The notes: generated by a model not told the origin, from the letters alone. 64,000 nucleotides of DNA from Agromyces agglutinans (GCF_009647605.1 NZ_WJIF01000003.1:283987-347986), one strand, 5' to 3'. Numbered from the stretch's first letter, positions 6,992 through 18,747 are shown. Program-made: numbers and translations.

Positions 6992-8397
6992 GTGCCATGT
7001 TCCGCTCCCTCCGTCACGTCGACTACCGCATCTGGTTCGTCGGCGCGCTCGTGTCGAACGTCGGCGCGTGGATGCAGTCGACCGCGCAGAACTGGGTCGT
7101 GCTCACCGAGCTGAGCGACAACGACGCCCTCGCGGTGGGGCTCACCATGGCGCTGCAGTTCGGCCCGCAACTGCTGCTCGTGCCCGTCACGGGCCTCATC
7201 GCCGACCGGTTCGATCGCCGCAAGGTCCTGCTCGTCACGCAGTCGGCGATGATGCTGCTCGGCGTCGCGCTGGGGCTGCTCCTCCTGCTCGGCCATGCCG
7301 AACTCTGGCATCTCTACGTCTTCGCCGGCCTTCTCGGCGTCGTGAACGCCGTCGACATCCCCGCGCGCCAGACCTTCGTCGCCGACCTGGTCGCCGGCTC
7401 CGACATGTCGAACGCGGTCGCCCTGAACTCCGCGTCCTTCAACGCCGCGCGCATGATCGGCCCGGCCCTCGCGGGCCTCGCGATCGTCGTCGTGGGCTCG
7501 GGCTGGGTGTTCATCGTGAACGCGTTCACCTTCCTGGCCGTGATCGGCGCCCTGCTCGTGCTGCTGCGACGGCCGATGCGGCGCGTGCCGCGCGCGGCGC
7601 AGCAGCGGGGCGCGTTCGTCGCCGGGTTCCGCTACGCGCTCGGGCGCCCCGACCTGCTGGTCGTGTTCGTGATCGTCTTCCTGGTCGGGGCGTTCGGCAT
7701 GAACTTCCCGATCTTCTCGTCGACGATGGCGGTCGAGTTCGGCCGGGGCGCGGGCGAGTACGGCGTGCTCAACTCGATCATCGCGATCGGCTCCCTCACC
7801 GGCGCGCTGCTCGCGGCGCGGCGCGAGCGCGCCCGCCTGCGCGTGGTCATCCTCGCGACGGGCGCGTTCGGCATCGCCGCGGCGCTCTCGGCGGTCATGC
7901 CCGACTACTGGATGTTCGCTGCCTCGACGATCCTCATCGGTTTCACGGCCGTCACGATCCTCACGACCGCGAACGGCTACGTGCAGACCACGACCGACCC
8001 GGTGCTGCGCGGTCGCGTGATGGCGATCTACATGGCGATCCTCTCGGGCGGTACGCCCGTCGGCGCCCCGATCGTGGGCGCCGTCGCGAACGGATGGGGC
8101 CCGCGCTGGGCGCTCGGCATCGCCGCCATCGCTGCCGCCGTCGCTGCGCTCATCGGCCTCGCCTGGCTGATCGTCGCGCGCGGCATGCGCGTGGTGCGGC
8201 ATCCCGAGCGACGCTTCGCGCCGGCGATCCGATTCGCGGATGCCCCGACCGCGGCGATCGCGACGCTGCCGACGGCCGCGATCCCGGTCGCGGGGGCCTC
8301 CGAACCGGTCGTCGACACCTACGTCGCACAGGCGGCGGATGCCTCGGCCGAGGCCGACCGCGACGACGTGCTGGCGGGGCGGGTGCCGAGCCGCTGA
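6988..8397 (+). CDS. MFS transporter, EntS-like efflux pump
   Basis: 469 aa starting at a GTG that overlaps the MarR stop (GTGA). It begins MSAMFRSLRHVDYRIWFVGALVSNVGAWMQ with the typical MFS_3 opening and contains the loop motif ADRFDRRKVLL between TM2 and TM3. About twelve hydrophobic segments end near residue 400, followed by a ~65-residue Ala/Asp-rich cytoplasmic tail. Relatives export siderophores, drugs or other small molecules by proton antiport. Coupling to a MarR repressor suggests a drug- or phenolic-responsive efflux operon. Confidence 0.88.
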   Translation: MSAMFRSLRHVDYRIWFVGALVSNVGAWMQSTAQNWVVLTELSDNDALAVGLTMALQFGPQLLLVPVTGLIADRFDRRKVLLVTQSAMMLLGVALGLLLLLGHAELWHLYVFAGLLGVVNAVDIPARQTFVADLVAGSDMSNAVALNSASFNAARMIGPALAGLAIVVVGSGWVFIVNAFTFLAVIGALLVLLRRPMRRVPRAAQQRGAFVAGFRYALGRPDLLVVFVIVFLVGAFGMNFPIFSSTMAVEFGRGAGEYGVLNSIIAIGSLTGALLAARRERARLRVVILATGAFGIAAALSAVMPDYWMFAASTILIGFTAVTILTTANGYVQTTTDPVLRGRVMAIYMAILSGGTPVGAPIVGAVANGWGPRWALGIAAIAAAVAALIGLAWLIVARGMRVVRHPERRFAPAIRFADAPTAAIATLPTAAIPVAGASEPVVDTYVAQAADASAEADRDDVLAGRVPSR

Positions 8398-8440
8398 CCG
8401 GCGTCGTGCGCGCGGGCTCGCCGCGGCAGGGCCGCAGCGG

Positions 8441-10853
<2,413 letters not shown>

Positions 10854-10951
10854 GGGATGGTCCCCTCTGCCGATGGCTCGGCTGCACAGTCATGATGCCA
10901 GAGCGACGATCGGTGATCGGTCGCCGAATCGCTCGCTTCCGACATGGCGGA

Positions 10952-11980
10952 TCACGCGACCGTGAGGTCGTGGGCGTGCGAGCTCGTCCCTCGGACTATC
11001 AGGTGCGGCGGGAACACCGTTGCGGTATGCACGTGGGACTCGCCATCCATCAGCTCGTCCAGGAGCTTCCGCACCGCCTCGTCTCCCATCTCGTGCTTCG
11101 GTTGCCCGACGGTCGAAAGGCGGCTCGACGCCCCGAGCCCGAGGTCGCCGTATCCGATGACACTCGCATCCTCCGGCACCCGGAGCCCCTGCGCCGTCAG
11201 CCCCTCGATGACCCCCAATGCCAGCTGGTCGTTGATGCAGAAGATGCGGCGCGGCGCGTCCTGCGCGACGATGCGACGGGCGACCTCGACGCCGGCGGCG
11301 AAGTTCATCGTGGCGACGACGAACTCGATGAGGCTGTCGGGATTCCGCCCCGCCTCCACGAGCGCGTCGCGAGCCCCTTCTCGGCGGTCGTGGCACTGCG
11401 GGATCGCCGGATGTCCGTTCACGATCGTGACACCGTTCCCCTGGCCCTGCAGCAGGTGGCTGACCGCCAGATATCCCCCGAGCACATCGTCGACGGCGAC
11501 GGAGCACCCCTCGGCCTCTTCGGCGCGCCGGTCGACCAGGACGAGCCTCGTCCCGAAGGCGCGGAGCTGTGCGAGTCGCGAGCGGTCCGCGTCGACCGGC
11601 ACCACGAGCGCGCCGGCGGCGCGCTGTTCGGCGAGGAGTTCGAAGTGGCGTCGCTCGCGGTCGGGATCGTCGTGGCTGACGCACAACGAGACGGCGTACC
11701 GGTGCCGGTCGGCCGCCTCCACGACCGCGTCCACGATCGCGGCGTAGAACGCGTTCATGACGTCGGGGATCACGAGCCCGATGATCGGGTTCGACCCCCG
11801 GCGCAGCGCGGCCGCGGCCCGGTTCGGCACGTATCCCAACGCCGCGATCGACGCACGGACCCGGGCCTTGGTCTCGGCCGCGACGAGGTGAGGACGGTTG
11901 ATCGTGTTGGAGACGGTCCCCACCGAGACCCCGGCATGCCGGGCGACGGACACGAGCCCCGGCTGTCTGGTGGTCGTCAT
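10952..11980 (-). CDS. LacI family regulator, probable repressor of the rhamnose locus
   Basis: 342 aa from the ATG at 11978-11980. HTH: LVSVARHAGVSVGTVSNTINRPHLV, hinge: AAALRRGSNPIIGLVIPDV, sensor blocks IFCINDQLALGVIEGL and SVIGYGDLGLG. It is the last gene of the minus-strand transport/isomerase operon, only 25 bp after the mutarotase stop, so it should be coexpressed. The 12-bp palindromes of LacI size at both ends of the divergent rha promoter region (18664-18675 and 18975-18986) are its likely binding sites. That match of protein to operator is inference. Confidence 0.9.
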   Translation of the reverse strand: MTTTRQPGLVSVARHAGVSVGTVSNTINRPHLVAAETKARVRASIAALGYVPNRAAAALRRGSNPIIGLVIPDVMNAFYAAIVDAVVEAADRHRYAVSLCVSHDDPDRERRHFELLAEQRAAGALVVPVDADRSRLAQLRAFGTRLVLVDRRAEEAEGCSVAVDDVLGGYLAVSHLLQGQGNGVTIVNGHPAIPQCHDRREGARDALVEAGRNPDSLIEFVVATMNFAAGVEVARRIVAQDAPRRIFCINDQLALGVIEGLTAQGLRVPEDASVIGYGDLGLGASSRLSTVGQPKHEMGDEAVRKLLDELMDGESHVHTATVFPPHLIVRGTSSHAHDLTVA

Positions 11981-12005
11981 CTGCTGCTCCAAGCGGCCCC
12001 GGTGA

Positions 12006-12353
12006 TCACTCGTCGAGGGCGGCGAGCTGATCCTCGAGGTGGAACACCTCGGTGAGCCGCACGAAGCCCTCGTCGGGCGAAACCTCGAGGTCGACGAAGA
12101 ACTCGCCCATCTCGGCCTGCCAGCGCGCATTGACCTCGGTGGCGGCCATGGCGGCCTGCGCGTCGGCGAACGATGTCGTCTCGACGTAGCCGATCAGCAG
12201 GCCGTCGTCGCGCAGGAACAGCGAGTAGTTGCGCCAGCCGCTCCGTCGCAACGCCTCGAGCATGTCCGGCCAGACGGCGGCATGGCGTTCGCGGTACTCG
12301 TCGATGCGCTCGGGCTTGACCTGCAGCTGGAAGCACACACGCTCGAAGGCCAT
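12006..12353 (-). CDS. rhaM: L-rhamnose mutarotase family protein (second copy)
   Basis: 115 aa from the ATG at 12351-12353, two bases after the stop of the isomerase-like gene. The sequence FERVCFQLQVKPERIDEYRERHAAVWPDML, RNYSLFLRDDGLLIGYVET and LTEVFHLEDQ matches the RhaM dimeric alpha/beta family, which interconverts alpha and beta anomers of L-rhamnose; the catalytic His in ERHAAVWP is present. It is clearly paralogous to the protein at 19034-19402, sharing most of these blocks. Because its partner is an L-fucose-isomerase-like protein, it may serve another 6-deoxyhexose. Confidence 0.9.
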   Translation of the reverse strand: MAFERVCFQLQVKPERIDEYRERHAAVWPDMLEALRRSGWRNYSLFLRDDGLLIGYVETTSFADAQAAMAATEVNARWQAEMGEFFVDLEVSPDEGFVRLTEVFHLEDQLAALDE

Positions 12354-12355
12354 GT

Positions 12356-13789
12356 TCACACCTGCCGGAAGTCGATGCCGAGCAGCGAGGCCGCGGCCGC
12401 GTAGTCGCCGGCCCGATGCCCGATCGAGAGCGACCAGTGGTGCCCGATCCCCGTCGCCGACCATTCGTCGACCCACTCGCCAGGGTCGCGGCCGAAGTCG
12501 ACGCGGCTGGTGGTGTTGCCGATCTCGAGCAACGGGCCCGGCACGACGGTGCCCTCGGAGGCCACGAACGCGAGCGCGCCGTCGCGGTCCTGCCCGAGCC
12601 CGAGCAGGGTCACCGGGCCGTGCTGCACGTCGAATTCGACCGACACGCCCCACCCGCGCTTGCCGTGGTAGACGCCGAGCCCCCGCAACAGCGGGTCGCG
12701 GCTCGAGACGGCGAGGTGAGCGGGTCCGTCATGCCCCATCTCGACGACACCGTCTTCGAAGTTGAGCGCCTGGATCTCGCAGAACGAACCGCCGGCGCCG
12801 ACCACCTGGGTCGCGAGCTGAGCGACCGTCGTGCGCAACTCGTATTCGCCCGTCGCGGGGATGCCACGTGCCGTGAGCAGCGACGCGCCGAGGATCATGC
12901 CGGCCCCCAGGCGCTCGTGCTGCTCGCCGGCCAGACCGCGGTGGTAGTACGCGAGCGAGTCGAGGTCGAAGTCGTCGACGAGGCGATCGAGGCCGACCGA
13001 CACGCGAGCGCCCCACGCGAAGTCCTCGTCGACCACCGTGTCGTCGAGGGTGAAGATCTCGCGGGCGAGCGCCATGCGTTCGGCGACCTGCGCGTCGGTC
13101 ACCTCGTCGACGCGCACCCGGAGGTCGTCGAATTCAAGCACCTCGACGTGCGAGCCGAAGGTGACGGGAAGCAGGGTGAGATCGGTCGAGACGTCGAGCA
13201 TGCCGGGGTAGACGTGGCCCATGAGCCCGTGGCGGGCGTGCCGCAGCGCCGCACGCACGTGCGCGGCGTGGATCCAGCGTCCGATGCGCTCCCACGCGGA
13301 TTCCTGCCGCAACCACCCCGATACCGAGCGGAAGGGGATTCCCGCGCGGCGGAACACGTTGCCGACCTCGGGGACGGGGCACTGGCCGCAGTACGCCAGC
13401 CACGCGCCCGTGTCGAACGAGGCATGGTCCATCTTCTCGGTCGGCTGGAGGTCGATGACGAGCACCGGGGTGTTCGCGCGCTGCGCGATCGGCAGCACCA
13501 TCGAACTGGTGAGGTAGGTGGTGAGGAACAGCACGATCAGGTCGCAGTCGGCCTGCCGAAGCCGCTCGGCGGCCACGGCCCCTTCCTCCGCGTCGGAGAT
13601 GAACCCGACGTCGGTCACCTCGGCGTCCATCCCCTGGAATCGCTCCGAGACGTACCGCGCCGACTCCTGCAGCTGCGGCAGCAGATCCGGGAACTGCGGC
13701 CAGTACGTGCCGAGTCCTCCGGCGACGAGGCCGATGCGGGGCTTGCGCCGCACCTTGGGCGGCAGCAGGTGTTCGATCGAGGCGGTCAT
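12356..13789 (-). CDS. L-fucose/L-arabinose isomerase-like protein
   Basis: 477 aa from the ATG at 13787-13789, preceded by a GAAGGAGCACC ribosome site. The N-terminal part (RIGLVAGGLGTYWPQFPDLL ... LIVLFLTTYLTSSMVLPIAQ) and the C-terminal part (GHHWSLSIGHRAGDYAAAASLLGI) match the L-fucose isomerase / L-arabinose isomerase superfamily, which moves the carbonyl of an aldose to C2 using Mn2+. GGSFCEIQALNFEDGVVEMGHDGPAH supplies acidic and His residues of the metal site. Its substrate is unclear: the dedicated rhamnose isomerase is at 19439. It could act on L-fucose, another deoxy sugar, or have a non-isomerase role. Confidence 0.8.
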   Translation of the reverse strand: MTASIEHLLPPKVRRKPRIGLVAGGLGTYWPQFPDLLPQLQESARYVSERFQGMDAEVTDVGFISDAEEGAVAAERLRQADCDLIVLFLTTYLTSSMVLPIAQRANTPVLVIDLQPTEKMDHASFDTGAWLAYCGQCPVPEVGNVFRRAGIPFRSVSGWLRQESAWERIGRWIHAAHVRAALRHARHGLMGHVYPGMLDVSTDLTLLPVTFGSHVEVLEFDDLRVRVDEVTDAQVAERMALAREIFTLDDTVVDEDFAWGARVSVGLDRLVDDFDLDSLAYYHRGLAGEQHERLGAGMILGASLLTARGIPATGEYELRTTVAQLATQVVGAGGSFCEIQALNFEDGVVEMGHDGPAHLAVSSRDPLLRGLGVYHGKRGWGVSVEFDVQHGPVTLLGLGQDRDGALAFVASEGTVVPGPLLEIGNTTSRVDFGRDPGEWVDEWSATGIGHHWSLSIGHRAGDYAAAASLLGIDFRQV

Positions 13790-13817
13790 GGTGCTCCTTC
13801 GCGAAGTTCGGTGGGCG

Positions 13818-13861
13818 CGGATGCCGCGTGGCTCGCCCGCGGGCTCGCCACGCGGCATCCG
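13818..13861. terminator. Intra-operon hairpin with GGATGCC stem
   Basis: Arms 13818-13832 (CGGATGCCGCGTGGC) and 13847-13861 are exact reverse complements with a 14-nt loop. It lies between the binding-protein gene (stop 13885) and the isomerase-like gene (start 13789) inside one operon, where such a hairpin usually stabilises or partly terminates the binding-protein message, raising its level over downstream genes. Confidence 0.7.
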
Positions 13862-13884
13862 TGCTCGTTCGAGGACAGCGGCGA

Positions 13885-14952
13885 CTAGAAGTCGTAGTCG
13901 TCGATGTTGTCGGCGTTGAACACCGTCGGCGGGCCGACGATGACGATCCCGCCGTCGCCGATCTCCCGCTCGCCGAGCTCGCCGGCTTCGAACGTGTCCC
14001 CGACCTCACCGGTGATGTCTCCGTCGGCCAGCGCCTTGCCGGCGAACGCGGCGACGTAGCCGAGCTGCGCCGGGTCCCACAGGGCGAACTCGGTGACGGT
14101 TCCGTCCTTCACGAACGGACGCATCTCGTTGGGCAGGCCGAGGCCGGTCAGCGCGACCTTGCCCTTGTACTCCGAGGTCGAGAGGTAACGTGCCGTCGCT
14201 GCGATGCCGACCGTCGTGGGCGAGATGATGCCCTTGAGGTTCGGGTACGCCTGCATGAGGCCCTGCGCCTCCTGGAACGACTTGGTGTCGTCGTCGTCGC
14301 CGTAGACCTTCGCGACGAGCTCGATGTCGGCGTACTCGGGGTTGGAGGCGAGCTCCTCCTCCATGTACTTGATCCACTCGTTCTGGTTGGTCGCGTTCGC
14401 CGTCGCCGAGAGGATCGCGATCTCTCCCGACCCGCCGATCTGCTCGGCGATGAGCTCGACCTGGATGAGCGCGACGTCCTTCGCGACGACCTGGCTGATG
14501 AACACGTCGCGGCAGTCCGGGTTCGTGTCCGAGTCGAACGCGACGATCTTCGCGCCGCCGGTGCGCGCCTCCTCGAGCGCGGAGCAGACGGCATCGGGGT
14601 CGTTGGCCGCGATCACGATGACGTTCGTGCCCGCCTGCGTCTCGGCGTTGATGAACGAGACCTGGCTCGACGCGCTCGCGTCGAGCGGGCCCACGACCTG
14701 GCTGGAGGCGAAGCCGGCGGCCTCGGCGCCCTCCTCGCCGCCGCCGAGCACGACGTCGGTGTACGGGTTGTTGAGCTGCTTCGGGATGAACGTGATGGTC
14801 TGCTCACCCTCAGCCCCGGAACCGCCCCCGCCGTCGTCGCCTCCGCCGGCGCATCCGGTCGCGATGAGTGCGACGGTTGCTGCGAGGGCTGCGAACGACG
14901 CGATGCGGCGTCGACCGGGGGTCTTCCCGGTCCGATTGCGGATCAACTCCAT
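13885..14952 (-). CDS. rhaS: Rhamnose ABC transporter substrate-binding lipoprotein
   Basis: 355 aa. Basic N-terminus then AALAATVALIATGC with the lipobox cysteine at residue 34, so it is a membrane-tethered lipoprotein. The mature part is a Peripla_BP_4-type sugar binder (ITFIPKQLNNPYTDVVLGGG ... NVIVIAANDPDAV ... IVAFDSDTNPDCRDVF ... KGIISPTTVGIAATAR). It delivers sugar to the CUT2 transporter encoded just upstream. Rhamnose specificity rests on the divergent rhamnose catabolic operon. Confidence 0.9.
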   Translation of the reverse strand: MELIRNRTGKTPGRRRIASFAALAATVALIATGCAGGGDDGGGGSGAEGEQTITFIPKQLNNPYTDVVLGGGEEGAEAAGFASSQVVGPLDASASSQVSFINAETQAGTNVIVIAANDPDAVCSALEEARTGGAKIVAFDSDTNPDCRDVFISQVVAKDVALIQVELIAEQIGGSGEIAILSATANATNQNEWIKYMEEELASNPEYADIELVAKVYGDDDDTKSFQEAQGLMQAYPNLKGIISPTTVGIAATARYLSTSEYKGKVALTGLGLPNEMRPFVKDGTVTEFALWDPAQLGYVAAFAGKALADGDITGEVGDTFEAGELGEREIGDGGIVIVGPPTVFNADNIDDYDF

Positions 14953-14979
14953 TGTTCTTCCTTTCGTGAGGCGCCGGTG

Positions 14980-16074
14980 CTAGGCGCTCGCTGCTCCCGA
15001 GGTGGTGGCCTGGGGGAGTTCTCGATGCACGCGTCGGTCGTGCCGCCACTTCGAGATCGCCCCGAACACGCTGGGCGCGACGACGGAGGCGATGAGGAGG
15101 GAGCCCGTGACGATGATCAGGACGACATCGGAGACGCGGCCGAGCCTGAGCGCGTAGTTGATCACGCCGATGAGCAGGACGGCCGCGACGACGCCGGGAA
15201 TCGAACCCTTGCCGCCGAAGATCGACACACCGCCGAGCAGCACCGCGGCGATGACGGCGAGCTCGAGGCCGCTCGCGTTGTCGGAGCGGGCACTCGAATA
15301 GCGAAGCGTCCAGTAGACGCCGGCGAGGGCCGAGACGGTCCCCGTGCCGACGAACAGCCAGAGCTTCGCGCGTGCGACCTTGATGCCGACGAATCGCGCG
15401 GCCTCCTGGCTGTAGCCGAGTGCGTACAGTCCGCGACCGAATGGGGTGAGGTGCAGCAGCACGCCGAAGAAGAGGATGACGACGACGACGCCGACCATGA
15501 CGGTCGGGATGCCGGTCGCGCCGAGCTTCGAGGTGAAGAACGCGGTGAGCTCCGGTGGGAAGTTCGCGACGGCGTTGTCGCCGATGACGACGAGGGCGAG
15601 GCCTCGGAAGAGCGCGAGCGTGCCGATCGTGACCGCGAGCGACGGCAGTCCCACGACGGCCACGAGGAAGCCGTTGACGGCTCCGGCAACCACGCCCGCG
15701 AGCACGCTGATGACCAGCACGATGCCGATGTCGAAGCCGGCCTGCCACAGCACGCCCATGATCGCGCTGGTCAGGCCGGCGATGCTCGCCACCGACAGGT
15801 CGATCTCGCCGGTGATGATGACCAGCGTCATGGGCATCGCGATGAGCAGCACGGGGATCACGTCGAGCAGCAGGAACCCGGTCGTGACGGGTGAGGCGAA
15901 CCTCGGCACGGCGATCATCGCGATCACGATGACGACGATGAGGGCGTAGATCATCACGGCGTCGCGGCCGAGCAGCACGCGGGCCCAGCCGGTCCGGCCC
16001 TTGGGTTCGGCCTCGAGCACGGTCGTGCCGTCGACGCGCTCGGGCACAGGGGCGGTCTTCACGGGATCAGACAT
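14980..16074 (-). CDS. rhaQ: Rhamnose ABC transporter permease (CUT2 family)
   Basis: 364 aa from the ATG at 16072-16074, which overlaps the upstream permease stop by 8 bp and has a GAGG site seven bases before it; a GTG 12 bp upstream is an alternative. Multiple hydrophobic segments and the conserved permease blocks TLVIITGEIDLSVASIAGLTSA, VTIGTLALFRGLALV and GLELAVIAAVLLGGVSIFGG identify a BPD_transp_2 (RbsC-like) channel subunit. It pairs with the permease at 16067-17110 as a heterodimer. Confidence 0.9.
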   Translation of the reverse strand: MSDPVKTAPVPERVDGTTVLEAEPKGRTGWARVLLGRDAVMIYALIVVIVIAMIAVPRFASPVTTGFLLLDVIPVLLIAMPMTLVIITGEIDLSVASIAGLTSAIMGVLWQAGFDIGIVLVISVLAGVVAGAVNGFLVAVVGLPSLAVTIGTLALFRGLALVVIGDNAVANFPPELTAFFTSKLGATGIPTVMVGVVVVILFFGVLLHLTPFGRGLYALGYSQEAARFVGIKVARAKLWLFVGTGTVSALAGVYWTLRYSSARSDNASGLELAVIAAVLLGGVSIFGGKGSIPGVVAAVLLIGVINYALRLGRVSDVVLIIVTGSLLIASVVAPSVFGAISKWRHDRRVHRELPQATTSGAASA

Positions 16075-17110
16075 CTCGGGCCTCACTGATTCGCAGCTTC
16101 CTGGCTGTTCGCACGCTCGCGATGCGGTCGATGATGATCGCGGCGAGGATCAGGACGCCGACGATCGCCTGCTGCCAGAACTTGTCGACGCGGAGCGCGG
16201 TGAGCGCGCTCGTGATCGTCGTGAGCAGGATCGCGCCGATCGCCGCGCCGAACACCGAGCCGCTGCCGCCGAAGATCGCGACCCCTCCCACGACGGCGGC
16301 GGCGACCACGTCCAGCTCCATGCCCGAGCCCGTCGTCGCCCCGACCGAGTTGAAGCGGGACGCGTACAGGACGCCCGCGAGGCCGGCGAGCAGGCCATTG
16401 GTCACGAACGCGAGGAACACGCGGCGCCCGACGGGGAGGCCGAACACGCGTGCGGCCTCGGGGTCGGAGCCGATCGCGTAGAGGTCTCGGCCGGAGCGGG
16501 CACCGGCGAGGAAGACGCCGACGACGACCACGACGACGAGAGCGAGCAGGGTGATGACCGGGAACCCGAGGAACGTGTCGACCGAGAGCGCGCCGAAGGC
16601 GTCGGGCCGATCGCCGGCGAAGTACTGGGTGCCGCCCGCCCAGGCGTTGTTCACGCCGCGGTAGATGTAGAGCGTTCCGAGCGTGATGACGAGCGCGGGC
16701 ACCTTCGCCAGCGTCACGAGGAGGCCGTTGATCGCGCCGAGCACGGCGCCGAGAGCGAGTCCCGCCAGGAACACGACGGGGATGGGGATGCCCTCGACGT
16801 TCGCGAACAGCGAGCCCGTCATGAACGCGACGAGTCCGAGGATCGAGCCGACCGACAGGTCGACGTTGCGCGTGATGATGACGATCGCCTGGCCGACCGC
16901 GAGGATCACGATGATCGTCGCATTCAGGAGCAGGTCCTTCACGCCCTGCGGGCTCAGGAACAGCGGATTCGCGATCGCCGTCACCGTCACGAGGATGACG
17001 AGGGCGAGGGCGACCGGCAGCTCTCGGGCACGCAGCACGGCGGACAGCGGCGAGTTCCGTTTCGCTTCCGGCTGCGCCGCCGAGGGCGGCCTGGTCTCGG
17101 TCGTGGTCAC
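16067..17110 (-). CDS. rhaP: Rhamnose ABC transporter permease (CUT2 family)
   Basis: 347 aa from a GTG that overlaps the ATPase stop (GTGA). The same RbsC-type blocks are present (QAIVIITRNVDLSVGSILGL, LVITLGTLYIYRGV, GMELDVVAAAVVGGVAIFGG) with about ten membrane segments. It differs enough from its neighbour to be a distinct subunit rather than a recent duplicate, as in the rhizobial RhaPQ pair. Confidence 0.9.
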   Translation of the reverse strand: MTTTETRPPSAAQPEAKRNSPLSAVLRARELPVALALVILVTVTAIANPLFLSPQGVKDLLLNATIIVILAVGQAIVIITRNVDLSVGSILGLVAFMTGSLFANVEGIPIPVVFLAGLALGAVLGAINGLLVTLAKVPALVITLGTLYIYRGVNNAWAGGTQYFAGDRPDAFGALSVDTFLGFPVITLLALVVVVVVGVFLAGARSGRDLYAIGSDPEAARVFGLPVGRRVFLAFVTNGLLAGLAGVLYASRFNSVGATTGSGMELDVVAAAVVGGVAIFGGSGSVFGAAIGAILLTTITSALTALRVDKFWQQAIVGVLILAAIIIDRIASVRTARKLRISEARDV

Positions 17111-18642
17111 TTGGCACCCTCCATGGACGCGGTGGCGGCGTGCATGACGCTCTCGGGGGTCGCGTCCTCGCGGGAGAGCTCCGCGGTGATGCGTCCCTCG
17201 TGCATGACGAGCACGCGGTCGGCCATGCCGAGGACCTCGGGCAGCTCCGAGGAGATCATGAGTATCGCGATGCCGCGACCTGCGAGGTCGGAGAGCAGGC
17301 GGTGCACGTCGGATTTCGTGCCGACGTCGATGCCGCGCGTCGGCTCATCGACGATGAGGAGCTTCGGCTCGGTGGCGAGCCACTTGGCGAGGACGACCTT
17401 CTGCTGGTTGCCGCCCGAGAGCGTCGAGACCGCGTACTCCTGCGAGCCGGTCTTCACCTGCAGCCGCTTCGACCATTCGGCAGCGGTGCGTTGCTCTCGC
17501 CGAGCGTCGATGAGACCGAACCGGGCGAGCGAGTTGCGCAGGGTGAGGGTGAGGTTGCGAGCGACCGAGAGGTCCATGACGAGACCCTGCTTGCGACGGT
17601 CCTCGGGCACGAACCCGGCGCCCGCGTCGATCGCCGCCTGCGGATCGCCCGGCTTCAGCCGCCGGCCGGCGAGCTCGACGGTGCCCTCGTCGTACGGATC
17701 GATGCCGAACACCGCACGCGCGACCTCGGTGCGGCCGGCCCCGACGAGTCCGGCGAGCGCGACGATCTCGCCCGTGCGCACCTCGAGGTCGATGCCGCTG
17801 AAGACGCCCGCGCGAGCGAGGCCCTTCACGCGGAGCATGGCGTTCCCGATGACGGCCTCCTCCTTCGGGAAGAGCTGGTCGATATCGCGGCCGACCATCT
17901 CGCGCACGATCTGCTCGACCCTGACGGACGCCGTGTCGTGCGTCGCGATGTATCGGCCGTCGCGCATCACGGTGATGCGGTCGGTGAGCGCGAAGACCTC
18001 GTCGAACCGGTGGGAGATGAACAGGATGCCGGCGCCGCGATCACGCAGGCTCCGCGCGACGGCGAACAGGCGTTCGACCTCGACGCCCGACAACGCGGCG
18101 GTCGGCTCATCCATGATGAGCACCCGTGCGTCGAGCGAGAGCGCCTTCGCGATCTCGATGATCTGCTGGTCGGCGATCGAGAGCCCCTCGGCGATGCGGT
18201 CGGGATCGATCGGCACGCCGAGCTGGTCGAAGAGTTCGCGTGCGGCCGAACGCATGGCCTTGCGGCTGATGAGCCCGAGCGCACCACGGGGCTGCCGCCC
18301 GATGAAGATATTCTCGGCGACGGTGAGGTCCGGGAAGAGCGTCGGTTCCTGGTAGATGACCGAGATGCCCGCGGCCTTGCTGTCGGCGACGGAGCGGAAG
18401 GCGACGGGTCGGCCGGCGACCTGGAAGTCGCCGGCATCGGGGTGATAGAGCCCGGCGAGGATCTTCACGAGCGTGGACTTGCCGGCGCCGTTCTCGCCGA
18501 CGAGCGCGTGGATCTCGCCCGCGCGCAGTTCGACCGTGCCGTCGGCGAGTGCGACCACCGGACCGAAGGTCTTGGCTCCGTGCTGCAGCCGGAGCAGGGG
18601 CTCGTTCGGCTCATCCGATCCCGGGACGGACTGCTCCGCCAT
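17107..18642 (-). CDS. rhaT: Rhamnose ABC transporter ATP-binding protein, double ABC domain
   Basis: 511 aa from the ATG at 18640-18642, with GGAGG six bases upstream. It contains two fused ABC domains: the first with an intact Walker A (GENGAGKST, residues 49-57) and Walker B (VLIMDEPTAAL); the second with a degenerate Walker A (GLVGAGRTE), the signature LSGGNQQKVVLAKWLA and LLIVDEPTRGIDVG. This asymmetric pair is typical of CUT2 importers for ribose, xylose and rhamnose. First gene of the minus-strand operon, read from the 18643-19033 control region. Confidence 0.93.
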   Translation of the reverse strand: MAEQSVPGSDEPNEPLLRLQHGAKTFGPVVALADGTVELRAGEIHALVGENGAGKSTLVKILAGLYHPDAGDFQVAGRPVAFRSVADSKAAGISVIYQEPTLFPDLTVAENIFIGRQPRGALGLISRKAMRSAARELFDQLGVPIDPDRIAEGLSIADQQIIEIAKALSLDARVLIMDEPTAALSGVEVERLFAVARSLRDRGAGILFISHRFDEVFALTDRITVMRDGRYIATHDTASVRVEQIVREMVGRDIDQLFPKEEAVIGNAMLRVKGLARAGVFSGIDLEVRTGEIVALAGLVGAGRTEVARAVFGIDPYDEGTVELAGRRLKPGDPQAAIDAGAGFVPEDRRKQGLVMDLSVARNLTLTLRNSLARFGLIDARREQRTAAEWSKRLQVKTGSQEYAVSTLSGGNQQKVVLAKWLATEPKLLIVDEPTRGIDVGTKSDVHRLLSDLAGRGIAILMISSELPEVLGMADRVLVMHEGRITAELSREDATPESVMHAATASMEGAK

Positions 18643-18663
18643 ACTCACCTCCACATTGAGGGC

Positions 18664-18675
18664 TGAATCGTTTCA
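18664..18675. promoter_or_regulatory. LacI-type operator O1
   Basis: TGAATCGTTTCA, the exact reverse complement of the site at 18975-18986. It lies just downstream of the predicted minus-strand promoter and 22 bp before the ATPase ATG. Confidence 0.75.
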
Positions 18676-18687
18676 TGGCCCGCAGAC

Positions 18688-18716
18688 ATGCTGCCACGAT
18701 GCATCCCGAAGGTCAA
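18688..18716 (-). promoter_or_regulatory. Predicted promoter of the rhaTPQS operon
   Basis: On the minus strand TTGACC (18711-18716) is followed after 17 bp by CAGCAT (18688-18693), a weak -10. Operator O1 would lie about 6-17 bases past the start site. Confidence 0.45.
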
Positions 18717-18735
18717 CCGACGCGATTGAAACTCT

Positions 18736-18747
18736 TGAGACGTTTCA
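18736..18747. promoter_or_regulatory. LacI-type operator O2
   Basis: TGAGACGTTTCA matches the O1/O3 palindrome with one altered base in the left half. A TGAAAC half-site lies immediately before it (18727-18732). Confidence 0.6.
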
